This document shows, piece after piece, positions 43,284-51,529 of a stretch of 64,000 bases of DNA. The notes beneath the pieces are model-generated. The model was given only the letters and a program-made list of their open reading frames with translations, did not search any database and was not told where the DNA came from. The stretch is from Ricordea florida. Taxonomy: Eukaryota > Cnidaria > Anthozoa > Corallimorpharia > Ricordeidae. A program made the translations under genes and the position numbers. The stretch covers positions 1,860,001 through 1,924,000 of the forward strand of contig OX453274.1 in NCBI GenBank assembly GCA_949710005.1. Direction: 5' to 3'. The stretch's first letter is position 1; every line of letters begins with the position of its first letter.

Positions 43284-43391
43284 GTGTCCTGTGCAGTTGT
43301 GCAGCTCCTGTTGGAGTATGGTGCCAACCCAGACCTCCTGTGCGAAGGTCACTCTGCCCTTTCTTTAGCCATTTGTAGTGGAAATGACATG
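43284..43391 (+). CDS. ANKMY1-like exon 7 (ankyrin), left of element B
   Basis: Acceptor TTTCTAG, donor ATG|GTGAGT. Encodes VVQLLLEYGANPDLL and SALSLAICSGND. The following intron, 43392-60238, contains element B. Without it the intron would be about 350 bases. Confidence 0.8.
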
Positions 43392-43581
43392 GTGAGTCGC
43401 AGGTAGATTACAACTGTCGGTTTGAGAATCTGTTGGAACAAAAAGTAAGAAAGAGAAATGACTGACTGACTATTTACTGAGTTGGATCAGTCTAAATGGA
43501 CATAGCATGAGTCATGAACTAGAGCCAGATATTTTCCTGTCTGGCCCTCCCACTCCATAAATACATACTCTGTTGAATAAA

Positions 43582-43586
43582 CCACT
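43582..43586. repeat. Target-site duplication of element B, left (CCACT)
   Basis: CCACT precedes the left terminal repeat, and the same five bases follow the right one at 60084-60088. Confidence 0.85.
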
Positions 43587-44321
43587 AGTAGGGGTAAAAA
43601 GCGGGTTCTGGGACAAATTTTTAAAGTTGTCGGAAAAATCAATTTTATTTTCAAAGTCGGGAAAGCGTCGATCTTGGGGGCAACTTGGATTTTTAAAAAG
43701 AAAAAATCAATTTTTATTTTCAAAGCCGGGAAAGTACCGATCCTGGGCGCAACTTGGATTTTGGAAAGAAAAATCAAATTTTTTTGGGAAAGTATCAGGA
43801 AAGTATCGGGAAAGTATTGGGAAAGTCTCGATTGGATTTTAAAAAGAAAAAATCAATTTTTATTTTCAAAGCCGGGAAAGTACCGATCCTGGGCGCAAAT
43901 TGATTTTTAAAAGCCGGGAAAGTACCGATCCTGGGGGCAACTTGGATTTTGGAAAGAAAAATCAAATTTTTTGGGAAAGCCGGGAAAGTACCGATCCTGG
44001 GCGCAACTTGGATTTTAAAAGTCGGGAAGGACCCGGTTATAGAACAACTTGGATTTTGAAAACTAAAATCAAATTTTTTTGGGAAAGTACAGGGCCTGGC
44101 GTAACTGCGCAACTTGATTTTGTAATTTACACGAAATTATCAAGGATTTTACCAATCACTTCACAAGTCGTGCCGGCCGGCGGAGCGAGCTGTGCGAGCG
44201 GAGGGCGACCCCTCACGAGTAACTGATGAGTTTGTGATGATACAAAAGCGATTAAAGGCTCTCAATACTTTGAAAAAATTGAAATTTAAAGACAAGAATT
44301 AATTCATTAAAAAATGGAACA
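43587..44321 (+). repeat. Element B left inverted terminal repeat (735 bp)
   Basis: Pairs with 59349-60083. It is built from repeated strings such as GGGAAAGTACCGATCCTGGG and CGCAACTTGGATTTT, includes four perfect-period 11-mers (GGGAAAGTATC type) at 43786-43829, a GC-rich block around 44169-44218, a TTTAAAGA motif at 44285-44292, and ends within the first three codons of the left gene. Confidence 0.9.
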
Positions 44322-44772
44322 ATTGAATGATTTGTATTTTGGTGAACTAAAAAGAATTGCGAGAGAGTTAAAAATTAAAGGAAGAACAAAAATGACGAAA
44401 AAAGATCTTATTAACGAGTTTAAAAAATACAAAGAGGAGGAGATTATTAGTTTGATTGAAAAAGTTACTAGTAATAGCATTTACATTTGTACCCACGGAA
44501 AACTCAAATATTTTTGTAAAGAATGCGGCGGATCGCAAATTTGCGAACATGATCGAATTAAGTACGCTTGTAAAAAGTGTAGAGGGTCGCAAATTTGTAA
44601 ACATGGCAGAGTTAAGTGTCGTTGTAAAGAATGCGGCGGGTCCCTTATTTGCGAACATGGTAAACAAAAACAACAATGTAAGGATTGCGGCGGATCGCAA
44701 ATTTGTGAACACGGTAAACAAAAAGCTTCTTGTAAGGAATGTAGAATGAAAATAAAAAAAAATGAATTATGA
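44314..44772 (+). CDS. SAP-like protein with five CxH-x6-CxxC repeats
   Basis: 152 residues, homologue of the element A gene at 15391. The N-terminal SAP/HeH-like segment (GELKRIARELKIKGRTKM) is conserved. Five 18-residue C-x-H-x6-C-x2-C repeats follow, one more than in A, so repeat number varies between elements. The start lies in the terminal repeat and the TTTAAAGA motif is 22 bases upstream. Likely a zinc-binding nucleic-acid-associated protein; function unknown. Confidence 0.75.
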   Translation: MEQLNDLYFGELKRIARELKIKGRTKMTKKDLINEFKKYKEEEIISLIEKVTSNSIYICTHGKLKYFCKECGGSQICEHDRIKYACKKCRGSQICKHGRVKCRCKECGGSLICEHGKQKQQCKDCGGSQICEHGKQKASCKECRMKIKKNEL

Positions 44773-44792
44773 TTTAAAGATAAAAGTAAAAA

Positions 44793-45419
44793 ATGAAAAT
44801 GGACGTATTAAAAGTTGATTACGAAAATGAAGAAAAGTTAAGTATTTGCGATTTTATCGAAAAAATAAAAGAAGATTTACATCAAAAATTATCAAAAAAT
44901 CGACAATATTTTCTTGATACCTGGGATTATGGTAGTGTTAAGCCCAATGAAATAATTTTTGGTTTAGACTATTCTAATAACGATTTTTTTCATCGAATTG
45001 TTTTTGAAACAAAAATGGGTTTTAGCGTTGATGGAATAAGTGTGAATAAATTTGTAAAAAAAATTTTAAAAGCCGCAAATCGTAATTTTTTAATTTATGT
45101 TCCTAAATATAGTTTTTCTCCGTCCCGTGATTGGTTTATTACAAATTGGGATAATTTTAATTATTTTCATGATGAAGATGGTTTTTATCGTGGTTACTAT
45201 GACAATGAATGTTCAATTGACATCTTTGATAAAAAGTTTATTATTGAAAAATTATATGTATTTGTAAGATTAAATAAATACAAGATTGCGCATAAAGAGG
45301 CGATTTACAAGGACTTTCACGATGAATTAATGATAGTAACATGGCATCCAGACAGAGTTAAGGATTGGTGCTACGACATTGAGGAACAAGCAATTTATAA
45401 TTCTTTACAGGATGAATAA
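44793..45419 (+). CDS. Unknown protein (208 aa), homologue of the 239-aa gene of element A
   Basis: Lacks the acidic N-terminal region of the A homologue but shares SICDFIE, GISVNKFVKKILK, the ECSIDIFDKKF segment and a C-terminal FHDELMIVTWHP. Follows the repeat-protein gene by 20 bases; TTTAAAGA at 44773-44780 sits directly after that gene's stop. Followed by a conserved hairpin. No known domain recognised. Confidence 0.7.
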   Translation: MKMDVLKVDYENEEKLSICDFIEKIKEDLHQKLSKNRQYFLDTWDYGSVKPNEIIFGLDYSNNDFFHRIVFETKMGFSVDGISVNKFVKKILKAANRNFLIYVPKYSFSPSRDWFITNWDNFNYFHDEDGFYRGYYDNECSIDIFDKKFIIEKLYVFVRLNKYKIAHKEAIYKDFHDELMIVTWHPDRVKDWCYDIEEQAIYNSLQDE

Positions 45420-45433
45420 TCTTATGTAATTGT

Positions 45434-45463
45434 GTTATATAACTCAAGTAATAGTTATGTAAC
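45434..45463. terminator. Hairpin at convergent gene ends (element B, left)
   Basis: GTTATATAACT and AGTTATGTAAC pair around an 8-base loop. It lies between the stops of the 208-residue and penton-like genes, the same position as 16575-16602 in element A. Confidence 0.7.
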
Positions 45464-45494
45464 AAAAAGGCCTTAAGGGCCAACCACGTCGAAA

Positions 45495-46130
45495 TTATCT
45501 AAATCTTAAACTAAAAGTTATGGGGGAGCCCTTAAGGTTAAGTTTTTCCCATTCATTGTTCAATATGGTTAAATCAAAGTGGGTTATGACGCTATCGTAT
45601 TTTCGAACTGGAATTGTTGGATAATCCTTTGAGGGTATGTTCGCGAGTAGGTGTGATGGTGAGAGTTTTACAAGTTCACCATTTTTGGTTTTGTTCAAAT
45701 ACGAAGACTTGTTATCAACTATACTACACATAAGTCTCAGTGGTTCCTTAATCTGGATATTTATGGGGTATGATTTACCAGGATTTACAATTTCAGGCAC
45801 CCCCAAAGCAATCGACAATCCTCTCGTAAGTCTAATTTTGAAGTTCTTATTTGAATAAAGATAGTCAAAAGTATCAGTCTCGATTATTGTTATCTTTTCC
45901 GTATCAGGATCATTAAGAAAGACTGATTGAATGTTACGAAGAGAGTATGTGCCGGGCTGAATTATTATGAAACCCCGATTCTTATCATTGAATAAGGTCT
46001 GTTGGTCCTTAAAATTAATCAACCTTTTGGTCCTTAAATTGCAATCCAGGAGTTGTATCTCTCGAAGATTTTTCAGCGGGGGATCTAAATAAATCCTAGT
46101 TTCTGAATCAAACATTGTAATACTTAACAT
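45495..46130 (-). CDS. Penton-like / minor virion protein candidate
   Basis: 211 residues from the ATG at 46128-46130, chosen over an in-frame ATG 14 codons upstream because it aligns with the element A start (MLSITM) and leaves TCTTTAGA (46150-46157) about 20 bases upstream, the usual spacing. Conserved TRIYLDPPLKN, PGTYSLRNIQS, LRLMCSIVDNKSSY and the C-terminal ITFSLRFR. Role inferred as for the A homologue. Confidence 0.6.
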   Translation of the reverse strand: MLSITMFDSETRIYLDPPLKNLREIQLLDCNLRTKRLINFKDQQTLFNDKNRGFIIIQPGTYSLRNIQSVFLNDPDTEKITIIETDTFDYLYSNKNFKIRLTRGLSIALGVPEIVNPGKSYPINIQIKEPLRLMCSIVDNKSSYLNKTKNGELVKLSPSHLLANIPSKDYPTIPVRKYDSVITHFDLTILNNEWEKLNLKGSPITFSLRFR

Positions 46131-46187
46131 TTTTCGTGTAGCTGGAAAGTCTTTAGACTGATTTGTTTTCATCTTTAGACCCTTTAG

Positions 46188-46236
46188 AGCCGCGAAGCAA
46201 ATCGAGCTTAGTTCGGGTTCCTCCCTTCGGTCGGAA
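46188..46236. repeat. GC-rich modular insertion, intergenic
   Basis: Contains an ATCGAGC-type module (46201 on) and the GGTTCCTCCCTTCGGTCGG module (46216-46234). It lies between the stop of the 553-residue gene and the promoter of the next gene. Confidence 0.7.
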
Positions 46237-46238
46237 CA

Positions 46239-47900
46239 TTAACGAAATAGGAACCAAGCTAATGCCCCGCCAAAAACCATAAATACTATAAGATTATCTT
46301 GATGGCGGGTTGAGTCAATATCGCCTTCCAGGCGGATATTATTTTCTCGTTTCATCGAGTCTGTTTTCGTTTCAGTTTTACCTTCCGAGAGAATATGGGG
46401 CAGCTTTAGCTTTGAAGACCCCAAGTTATGACTTATTCCAACTTGTTTTGTTTCGGCATTTAATGCATTATTTACCCCAAAATTCATATCTTCAGTGGCT
46501 TTAACCAACTTGTTATTGTATCCAACCACGCTCTCTGTATTGACAATCATATTACTCGGCATCAACCAAACACCAGGAGCAATAGCGACATCAAGACGTA
46601 ATTTCGCTTCTTGTACAGCTAATTGATACCTTTGGATAGAACTAGAAATGTCATTCTCAATCACGCTACTTTCAAATAAAGCCAAGAATTCTTGTTGTGT
46701 CTCAATCGCACCACCTCCAATGCCAACAATCGAGTTTCTAGTGTTAACTTGTGCCCCCAATATACAGTAAACAAAAGCTTCCACGGATCGATTCAATCTA
46801 CCAAGCCCGGCTTTAGTGAGACCATGACCGATAGTTGGGATAAACCAAGCATATTTGAAATCAGCAAAGTCATCATTACGGATGAATGAGATGAGATCAC
46901 CTTTTTCCTTCTTGCCGCCGTCATCAGCGAATTTACCACCCTCGCCAGGCCATTGGTTTGCATCTTCATCATATTTTCGGATCACATGAACGTTTTGAAA
47001 TCCTCCTCCTATTCCATGGTAGCCAGCTCCATAGTCAATGAAGATGTCACCAAGACCATGGTTTCGCCCACCTTTCCATCTGAAATCGGTCAAAGGCCTC
47101 CCCGCTTCGCGGAAGTCAGAATTATTAAGGTTCCTCCCTTCGGTCGGTATCCCGAATTCAGCGCACAATCTTTGGTAAGCAACCTTACTGTAAGGGTTGT
47201 TGTTTATGACAAATGGCCCAGCTCCGTTCCTCCCTTCGGTCGGTCCCTCCGGACGGTCATCAGGGAGTGGAAGACTCAGTTCATACAATATCCGCCTTAT
47301 TGTGAAATACACATGAAACTTGATGAAGCTACTCACTACTTTGGGATAGTTAAAGCTCTCAAAAGGGCTTATCCCACAACCAGATGTTGCGCACCATACT
47401 GCAAAGTTGAGTTGTTGCGGCCAATAATTCATATCAGGTCCGTTCAACCATTTTCTACTTTGCTTTCCAAATTTGAATGTTACAACTTGATTGGTAAAAA
47501 CATTACGCATCTTTGCGGTGAATTTCTTCGTCTCTGTTACGTGTACATCTAGAAAGGTTAGCATTTTTGTTACATTAGTTGTAAAGTCAATTCCTCCCAA
47601 TGGTCGGCCAAAATTAACAGCAGGTATTGGGTAAGATCGATTGGTTAATGTTAAACTCTTTGGGAAAGACGCGGATGAACCAACTTTAGGTTTCTTTTCT
47701 AAGCCTAAATCTCCCCATAACAGCGTTTTCAAATTATTAGAAAGATCATCAGTCCAAGTTTTTCCAGTAGGATCATCATTAGACATTACAGTCATTCCAT
47801 TAACTTTCCACTTAATATACCCCCCATATGAGTCATTCACAAATGTAAATTTATTGAGGTTGGCGTTTGGATATCGGGTTTTGAAATCCTCAAATAACAT
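46239..47900 (-). CDS. Large C-terminally anchored virion protein (553 aa)
   Basis: Homologue of the 538-residue protein of element A, with the same conserved blocks and C-terminal membrane anchor (ending AWFLFR). Relative to A it has extra residues after LPLPD (a DRPEGPTEGRNGAG-type segment) and around residue 250 (PTEGRNL and REAG). These are encoded by GC-rich modules at 47226-47258 and 47101-47147 and keep the frame. Promoter motif at 47929-47936. Function unknown; a structural surface protein is inferred. Confidence 0.65.
   Translation of the reverse strand: MLFEDFKTRYPNANLNKFTFVNDSYGGYIKWKVNGMTVMSNDDPTGKTWTDDLSNNLKTLLWGDLGLEKKPKVGSSASFPKSLTLTNRSYPIPAVNFGRPLGGIDFTTNVTKMLTFLDVHVTETKKFTAKMRNVFTNQVVTFKFGKQSRKWLNGPDMNYWPQQLNFAVWCATSGCGISPFESFNYPKVVSSFIKFHVYFTIRRILYELSLPLPDDRPEGPTEGRNGAGPFVINNNPYSKVAYQRLCAEFGIPTEGRNLNNSDFREAGRPLTDFRWKGGRNHGLGDIFIDYGAGYHGIGGGFQNVHVIRKYDEDANQWPGEGGKFADDGGKKEKGDLISFIRNDDFADFKYAWFIPTIGHGLTKAGLGRLNRSVEAFVYCILGAQVNTRNSIVGIGGGAIETQQEFLALFESSVIENDISSSIQRYQLAVQEAKLRLDVAIAPGVWLMPSNMIVNTESVVGYNNKLVKATEDMNFGVNNALNAETKQVGISHNLGSSKLKLPHILSEGKTETKTDSMKRENNIRLEGDIDSTRHQDNLIVFMVFGGALAWFLFR
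47101..47147. repeat. GC-rich modular insertion within the 553-aa gene
   Basis: Palindromic CCCGCTTCGCGG, then host-frame sequence, then GGTTCCTCCCTTCGGTCGG (47129-47147). In frame with the gene. Confidence 0.7.
47226..47258. repeat. GC-rich modular insertion within the 553-aa gene
   Basis: GTTCCTCCCTTCGGTCGG followed by a palindromic TCCCTCCGGACGG string. In frame; no counterpart in element A. Confidence 0.75.
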
Positions 47901-47965
47901 CTTATTCTTTTTGTTTCAGAGAATCTGGTCTTTAAACCAGAAGATTTAGAATAAGATGTAAAGTA

Positions 47966-48121
47966 TTAATCTCCGCCCGATTCACTAGTATTTCTAATAC
48001 CCGCAAAACAATTGAACCCAACATCAGTTCTTTCATATGAAATTTTTAATGTTCTTTCCCCCCGGTTAATTCTTTTAATAGATCTGCGCGAACTTCTCTC
48101 CTTATCTGGGACATGTTTAAG
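47966..48121 (-). other. Putative -1 frameshift extension of the 215-aa gene
   Basis: The same A AAA AAC heptamer as in element A is at 48121-48127 (minus strand), after 191 codons. The -1 frame is open for 51 codons, beyond the 0-frame stop at 48046, to TAA at 47966-47968. It shares LKISYERTDVG-x-NCFAGIRNT with A. Near its end it has an extra in-frame TCGGGCGGA, itself like the GC-rich modules. Confidence 0.65.
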
Positions 48122-48693
48122 TTTTTTTCTGTATCTCTCCTAAATTTTTGACGAACTTCTAGTTTTAGTTTTTGAAACTTTTCGAATTCCGCTAAAATTA
48201 TGGAAAATTCTTGATCGGAAATAACATTATCTTTCAAAGCTTTTGAAACCAAATCAGAAATGGTGTTTAATTTTGATTTTGCAATTGCGGCGGTTTGTTC
48301 GTGTTTACTTACTTTATTTGAAAGTCTTTTTGATGCGTATCCAAATCCAACCGATAATCCCCCAAAAACTCCACCAACAGCCCCTAAAGGAACGCCAACA
48401 ACAGCGCCAAAACCAGTAAGAGAAGTTCCAAGTCCACTTGCAGATAGAATAACTGAAATCAAACCGCCACAAACACTGATTTTTGTAAAAATCCCCCTCG
48501 CTCGATTGTATTTTTTCCTTACATCTTCGTAATGTTTAATTTCTTTCTCAAGATTTTGTAGTACTTCACATGACTTTTGTAGTCTGAAATTAACCACCCC
48601 GCTACGCGGATCAGAATTATTAAGGTTCCTCCCTTCCTCTCCCTCCGGTCGGTCGGTCGGTAATTGTGGATAAATTCTATTGTAGTCATCCAT
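48046..48693 (-). CDS. Two-helix membrane protein (215 aa), possibly frameshifted
   Basis: Homologue of the 209-residue protein of element A. The Gly-rich hydrophobic core (SLTGFGAVVGVPLGAVGG) is nearly identical. The N-terminus carries a GC-repeat-derived segment (TDRPEGEEGRNL) in a region where A has a different GC-rich insertion. Promoter motif TCTTTAAA at 48720-48727. Slippery heptamer at codons 190-191. Confidence 0.7.
   Translation of the reverse strand: MDDYNRIYPQLPTDRPEGEEGRNLNNSDPRSGVVNFRLQKSCEVLQNLEKEIKHYEDVRKKYNRARGIFTKISVCGGLISVILSASGLGTSLTGFGAVVGVPLGAVGGVFGGLSVGFGYASKRLSNKVSKHEQTAAIAKSKLNTISDLVSKALKDNVISDQEFSIILAEFEKFQKLKLEVRQKFRRDTEKNLNMSQIRREVRADLLKELTGGKEH
48595..48660. repeat. 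GC-rich modular insertions in the 215-aa gene N-terminus
   Basis: CCCCGCTACGCGG palindrome and GGTTCCTCCC plus three tandem GGTC units. Frame is kept. Confidence 0.7.
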
Positions 48694-48708
48694 ATTGTAT
48701 TTTACTGA

Positions 48709-49095
48709 TCAACAGGAAATCTTTAAATGAATTCGAAAAGGTTCGTTATTTAAGTCAGCCTTTCTTCCCTTTTCATCTAAAATCAACAAATCAAAGTAGT
48801 TGACCGGATTTTTGGTTTGTAAAACTCTTAAACAAGGATGATTTTGAGATGGAATAACAGCTAGTAGTTGTGAGGGTTTAAGTTTTACATTTTCACCTTC
48901 GGGTATACAACAATTGGAATATGAAGACTTTGACTCTATAAGATCACACATTAAGTAGAAAGGATTTGTATTCAAAGCCTTAGGAATGTAGCTAAATAGC
49001 ATTTGTATCTCTTTTACATTGGTTAAGGGTGGATCCAGATAAATTCTTGTTTTGGGGCTTAGCATATAGATAGATAGAAACGTTGTCTCATTCAT
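48709..49095 (-). CDS. Compact paralogue of the penton-like protein (128 aa)
   Basis: Shares TRIYLDPPL-NV/L-EIQ at the start and FYLMCDLIESKSSY, KLKPSQLLAVIPS and a terminal beta-strand motif with the 211-residue protein, but lacks about 90 central residues. It does not end in FSLRFR. The frame is open and starts eight bases after the stop of the 400-residue gene. No counterpart in element A. It may be a functional second spike or minor capsid form, or a decaying duplicate that has not yet picked up stops. Confidence 0.55.
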   Translation of the reverse strand: MNETTFLSIYMLSPKTRIYLDPPLTNVKEIQMLFSYIPKALNTNPFYLMCDLIESKSSYSNCCIPEGENVKLKPSQLLAVIPSQNHPCLRVLQTKNPVNYFDLLILDEKGRKADLNNEPFRIHLKISC

Positions 49096-49103
49096 GTTTT
49101 TAC

Positions 49104-50306
49104 TTAGCGTCTCTTCTTTTTAAACTGTTCCACAAAATACAGAACCACAGCCATTATCAAAAGCCAAGCATTCTTACCCAAAAATCCAATGACCTCACCC
49201 GCCGTTTTGAATAGAAAGCTCACGATCGCTCCAACCATTCCTGGTAATATTTCGCCGAGTTTCTTACCAATAGCTTTAAACCCATTACCAACTCCCTTAC
49301 CCAAAGTAGATAAACCCCTTGAAAGATTAGAAACTATAACACCAATTACTACACCAACAGCACTCAAAACTGCAAATACTGTAAAACCATACTTTTTGAA
49401 GATATACTTCACACGTTCTCGTAATGGCAGATTTTTAAGAATTTCTTCATTTTTACTCTCCAGATCAGCTATTTGTTCTTGGTTGTAAATAATACTCTTT
49501 CTTGTTAGTTCCCTAAATTTATCAACTTCAGCTTTCAATCTTTCATTGCCGCGTTCTAACATTGTTAAATTTGACTGCCCCTTCTTATACTTATCTATTT
49601 CATCTTTGTATCGATTCAATTCAGCTTTAAGTTTTTCAACCTCTGTTTTAGCTAATACCTTCCGTTCTTCAGCCAAATCTAAATCGCCTTTAATTTCCTT
49701 AATTGTTTTTATTTGTTTATCAATTATAGCTCTCAACTCTTTTCTATCAGTTGTAACATATTTTTCCATTTCCTTTTCGCCTTTTTCTACAATTGAGGCA
49801 AACTCACGTAATTTATTATTTAAATCATTAATTTTTTTATTCTTTTCATTCAAATCATTACTTAGTTTTTCATTATTTTGAATAAGAGTCACAGAATCAA
49901 TACCAAGCGCTCTCCTAATTGTAATAGGAAGTGAATCAATATTTTTTACCAAATCCCCATTAGATTCAATGAGTAAATGCTCCCTATTATCGACTCGATC
50001 AGTCAATCTAACCCATACCCTTCCAACATCATCAATTCTTGCACTGAATGGTGAATTTAGTGGGTCGAAATTGTAGAACTTTTCTTTTATCTTTTGTAAA
50101 GCTCGTGACCTATTGTCTTCTTTACTTTCATTAATAGGTGGAAGTTCTTTATCATCACCACCAAACGATGTTTCTACCACCCCCTCATCAGGGATAATTA
50201 CCCTAGTGGTGGATGATATTGGTTCCATTTCAATAGTTTCACCACCATCACCATCACCTTCATCATCATAATCTCGACTTAATAGTGGAATTTTTTCTTC
50301 TGCCAT
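49104..50306 (-). CDS. Modular coiled-coil/membrane virion protein (400 aa)
   Basis: Homologue of the 329-residue protein of A at both ends: an acidic N-terminus with SSTTRVI and SFGG, and a C-terminal hydrophobic block nearly identical to A. The middle (residues about 70-290) is unrelated: a short beta-like region followed by a long coiled coil rich in Lys/Glu/Leu. Role inferred as virion membrane-associated. The extended motif before the ATG reads CCTTTAGA in reverse (50331-50338), a one-base variant. Confidence 0.65.
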   Translation of the reverse strand: MAEEKIPLLSRDYDDEGDGDGGETIEMEPISSTTRVIIPDEGVVETSFGGDDKELPPINESKEDNRSRALQKIKEKFYNFDPLNSPFSARIDDVGRVWVRLTDRVDNREHLLIESNGDLVKNIDSLPITIRRALGIDSVTLIQNNEKLSNDLNEKNKKINDLNNKLREFASIVEKGEKEMEKYVTTDRKELRAIIDKQIKTIKEIKGDLDLAEERKVLAKTEVEKLKAELNRYKDEIDKYKKGQSNLTMLERGNERLKAEVDKFRELTRKSIIYNQEQIADLESKNEEILKNLPLRERVKYIFKKYGFTVFAVLSAVGVVIGVIVSNLSRGLSTLGKGVGNGFKAIGKKLGEILPGMVGAIVSFLFKTAGEVIGFLGKNAWLLIMAVVLYFVEQFKKKRR

Positions 50307-50410
50307 GATTTTTTACTCATCAGTAAGAAACCTTTAGACCTGAAGTTATTTTGGAATCAAAAAAATTGAATTATGATTTAAAGACAAGAAAGTAAAAACA
50401 AAAAAAAATC

Positions 50411-50680
50411 ATGAGTAAAGAAGAACAAGAATACAAAACTATTAAAATTAGCACCGACGATTATGTAAATTACGCCAAAAAAATGGGATTAGATATTTCA
50501 TATCAAGATGCCAATAAATTTTTAAGTAAATTTCAAAAAGAACATGATCCAGATACAAACCTTGAAGAATATAAAAGGAAACTGAGAGCTAAATTAACTG
50601 AAAGATATGGAATAGAAAATGATAATAGTATTAGTGATGATGAAATGTTGAAAAAACTTGTCTCAAAAATTAAAAAATAA
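50411..50680 (+). CDS. Accessory small helical protein (89 aa), element B only
   Basis: A charged, helical soluble protein on the plus strand, inserted between two leftward virion genes. It has its own TTTAAAGA motif (50377-50384) and its own 3' hairpin (50690-50731), so it looks like a complete cassette. No counterpart in element A and no recognised domain. Confidence 0.65.
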   Translation: MSKEEQEYKTIKISTDDYVNYAKKMGLDISYQDANKFLSKFQKEHDPDTNLEEYKRKLRAKLTERYGIENDNSISDDEMLKKLVSKIKK

Positions 50681-50689
50681 ATCATTTGT

Positions 50690-50731
50690 GTTATATAACT
50701 TTATTAATTGATGTATTAAAAGTTACATAAC
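50690..50731. terminator. Hairpin at convergent gene ends (element B, accessory gene)
   Basis: GTTATATAACT and AGTTACATAAC pair around a 20-base loop, between the stops of the 89-residue gene and the leftward 140-residue gene. Confidence 0.65.
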
Positions 50732-50743
50732 AAAAGTAATGTT

Positions 50744-51166
50744 TTAAAAGAATTTACTAACTGTGTACCCCAAAGCTAACATTCCTCCTCCCACGTATAA
50801 CATTTCCCCCGTCTTTTGATTGTCACTAGGTCTATAATAATCAGAGAATTTTGGTTCATCGAGCGAAGCTCTCCCCGACTCCGTCGGATGCATTTCACTA
50901 TACAATTCTAAAGCTTCATTTGTTTTTGAAAGATTTTCTGAGGCCTGGTATTTTTCATCTTTTTTCTTCATTTCCCAATCAATTAGTTTCTGCCTTTTTT
51001 CTTGGTATTCTGCGTAATCTTTTTGGTATTTTTCTAATGCCTTATCGTGTCGTATTTTCTCTGTATCGGTTTTATCTCCTGATAGATATTTTGCAAGGTA
51101 TGATCCGCCAACAAAGGCAGTTGCATTTAATACTGCTCCTCCCAACATCATTGCTATTGTTGCCAT
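50744..51166 (-). CDS. Small two-anchor membrane protein (140 aa)
   Basis: Homologue of the 130-residue protein of A: N-terminal hydrophobic segment, charged coiled coil, EPKFSDYYRPSDNQK motif and C-terminal hydrophobic segment. An extra PTESGRASLD stretch before the motif comes from the GC-rich module at 50858-50889. Likely a virion membrane component. Confidence 0.65.
   Translation of the reverse strand: MATIAMMLGGAVLNATAFVGGSYLAKYLSGDKTDTEKIRHDKALEKYQKDYAEYQEKRQKLIDWEMKKKDEKYQASENLSKTNEALELYSEMHPTESGRASLDEPKFSDYYRPSDNQKTGEMLYVGGGMLALGYTVSKFF
50858..50889. repeat. GC-rich modular insertion in the 140-aa gene
   Basis: ATCGAGCGAAGCTCTCCCCG followed by ACTCCGTCGGA. In frame; absent from element A. 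Confidence 0.75.
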
Positions 51167-51175
51167 TTTTAATTT

Positions 51176-51257
51176 GAGGTTCCTCCCTTTAGGTCAGGTT
51201 TCCTCCTTCGCTTGCTTCGCTCAGTTCGGTAAAATCGATCGAAGATCGGGCCCGGCT
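51176..51257. repeat. GC-rich modular insertions between the 140- and 72-aa genes
   Basis: GGTTCCTCCCTTTAGGTC, then a CTTCGCTTGCTTCGCTC string, then CGGGCCCGGCTACGCCGG, which supplies the last codons and stop of the 72-residue gene. Confidence 0.65.
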
Positions 51258-51474
51258 ACGCCGGTAAAATCTTTTGATCCTCTAAATATGTTTTTAAGTA
51301 CATACTACCCGACAATACAGCTACCCATTTTGCATAATTTGTAACACTTGAGGATGGATCGTTCATAAATGATTCTTTCATCATCTTTTTAGCCACATAC
51401 CCAACTCCAGCGGCCAATCCGATAAGTACTGCAGAATCAGTAACAGTTTTCACAAGTTTGTTTTCGTTTGACAT
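51256..51474 (-). CDS. Near-invariant 72-aa hydrophobic protein
   Basis: Differs from the element A protein at three positions, one of them the last residue, which falls in the GC-rich module. Two hydrophobic segments. Extended promoter motif with TCTTTAGA at 51499-51506. Function unknown; presumably virion-associated. Confidence 0.65.
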   Translation of the reverse strand: MSNENKLVKTVTDSAVLIGLAAGVGYVAKKMMKESFMNDPSSSVTNYAKWVAVLSGSMYLKTYLEDQKILPA

Positions 51475-51529
51475 GATTTTTACTACATCAGTAAGAAATC
51501 TTTAGACCCCTTTAGGTTTTAAAATAAAA

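Noticed and set aside
43573..44226. Open frames in the element B left terminal repeat (KAGKVPILGATWI type)
   Set aside because: They follow the repeated terminal-repeat units on both strands and recur at 59445-60106; no promoter motif or conserved product.
46130..46172. Upstream ATG for the penton-like gene of element B
   Set aside because: It would add 14 residues absent from element A and would place the start upstream of the promoter motif at 46150-46157. The internal ATG fits both.
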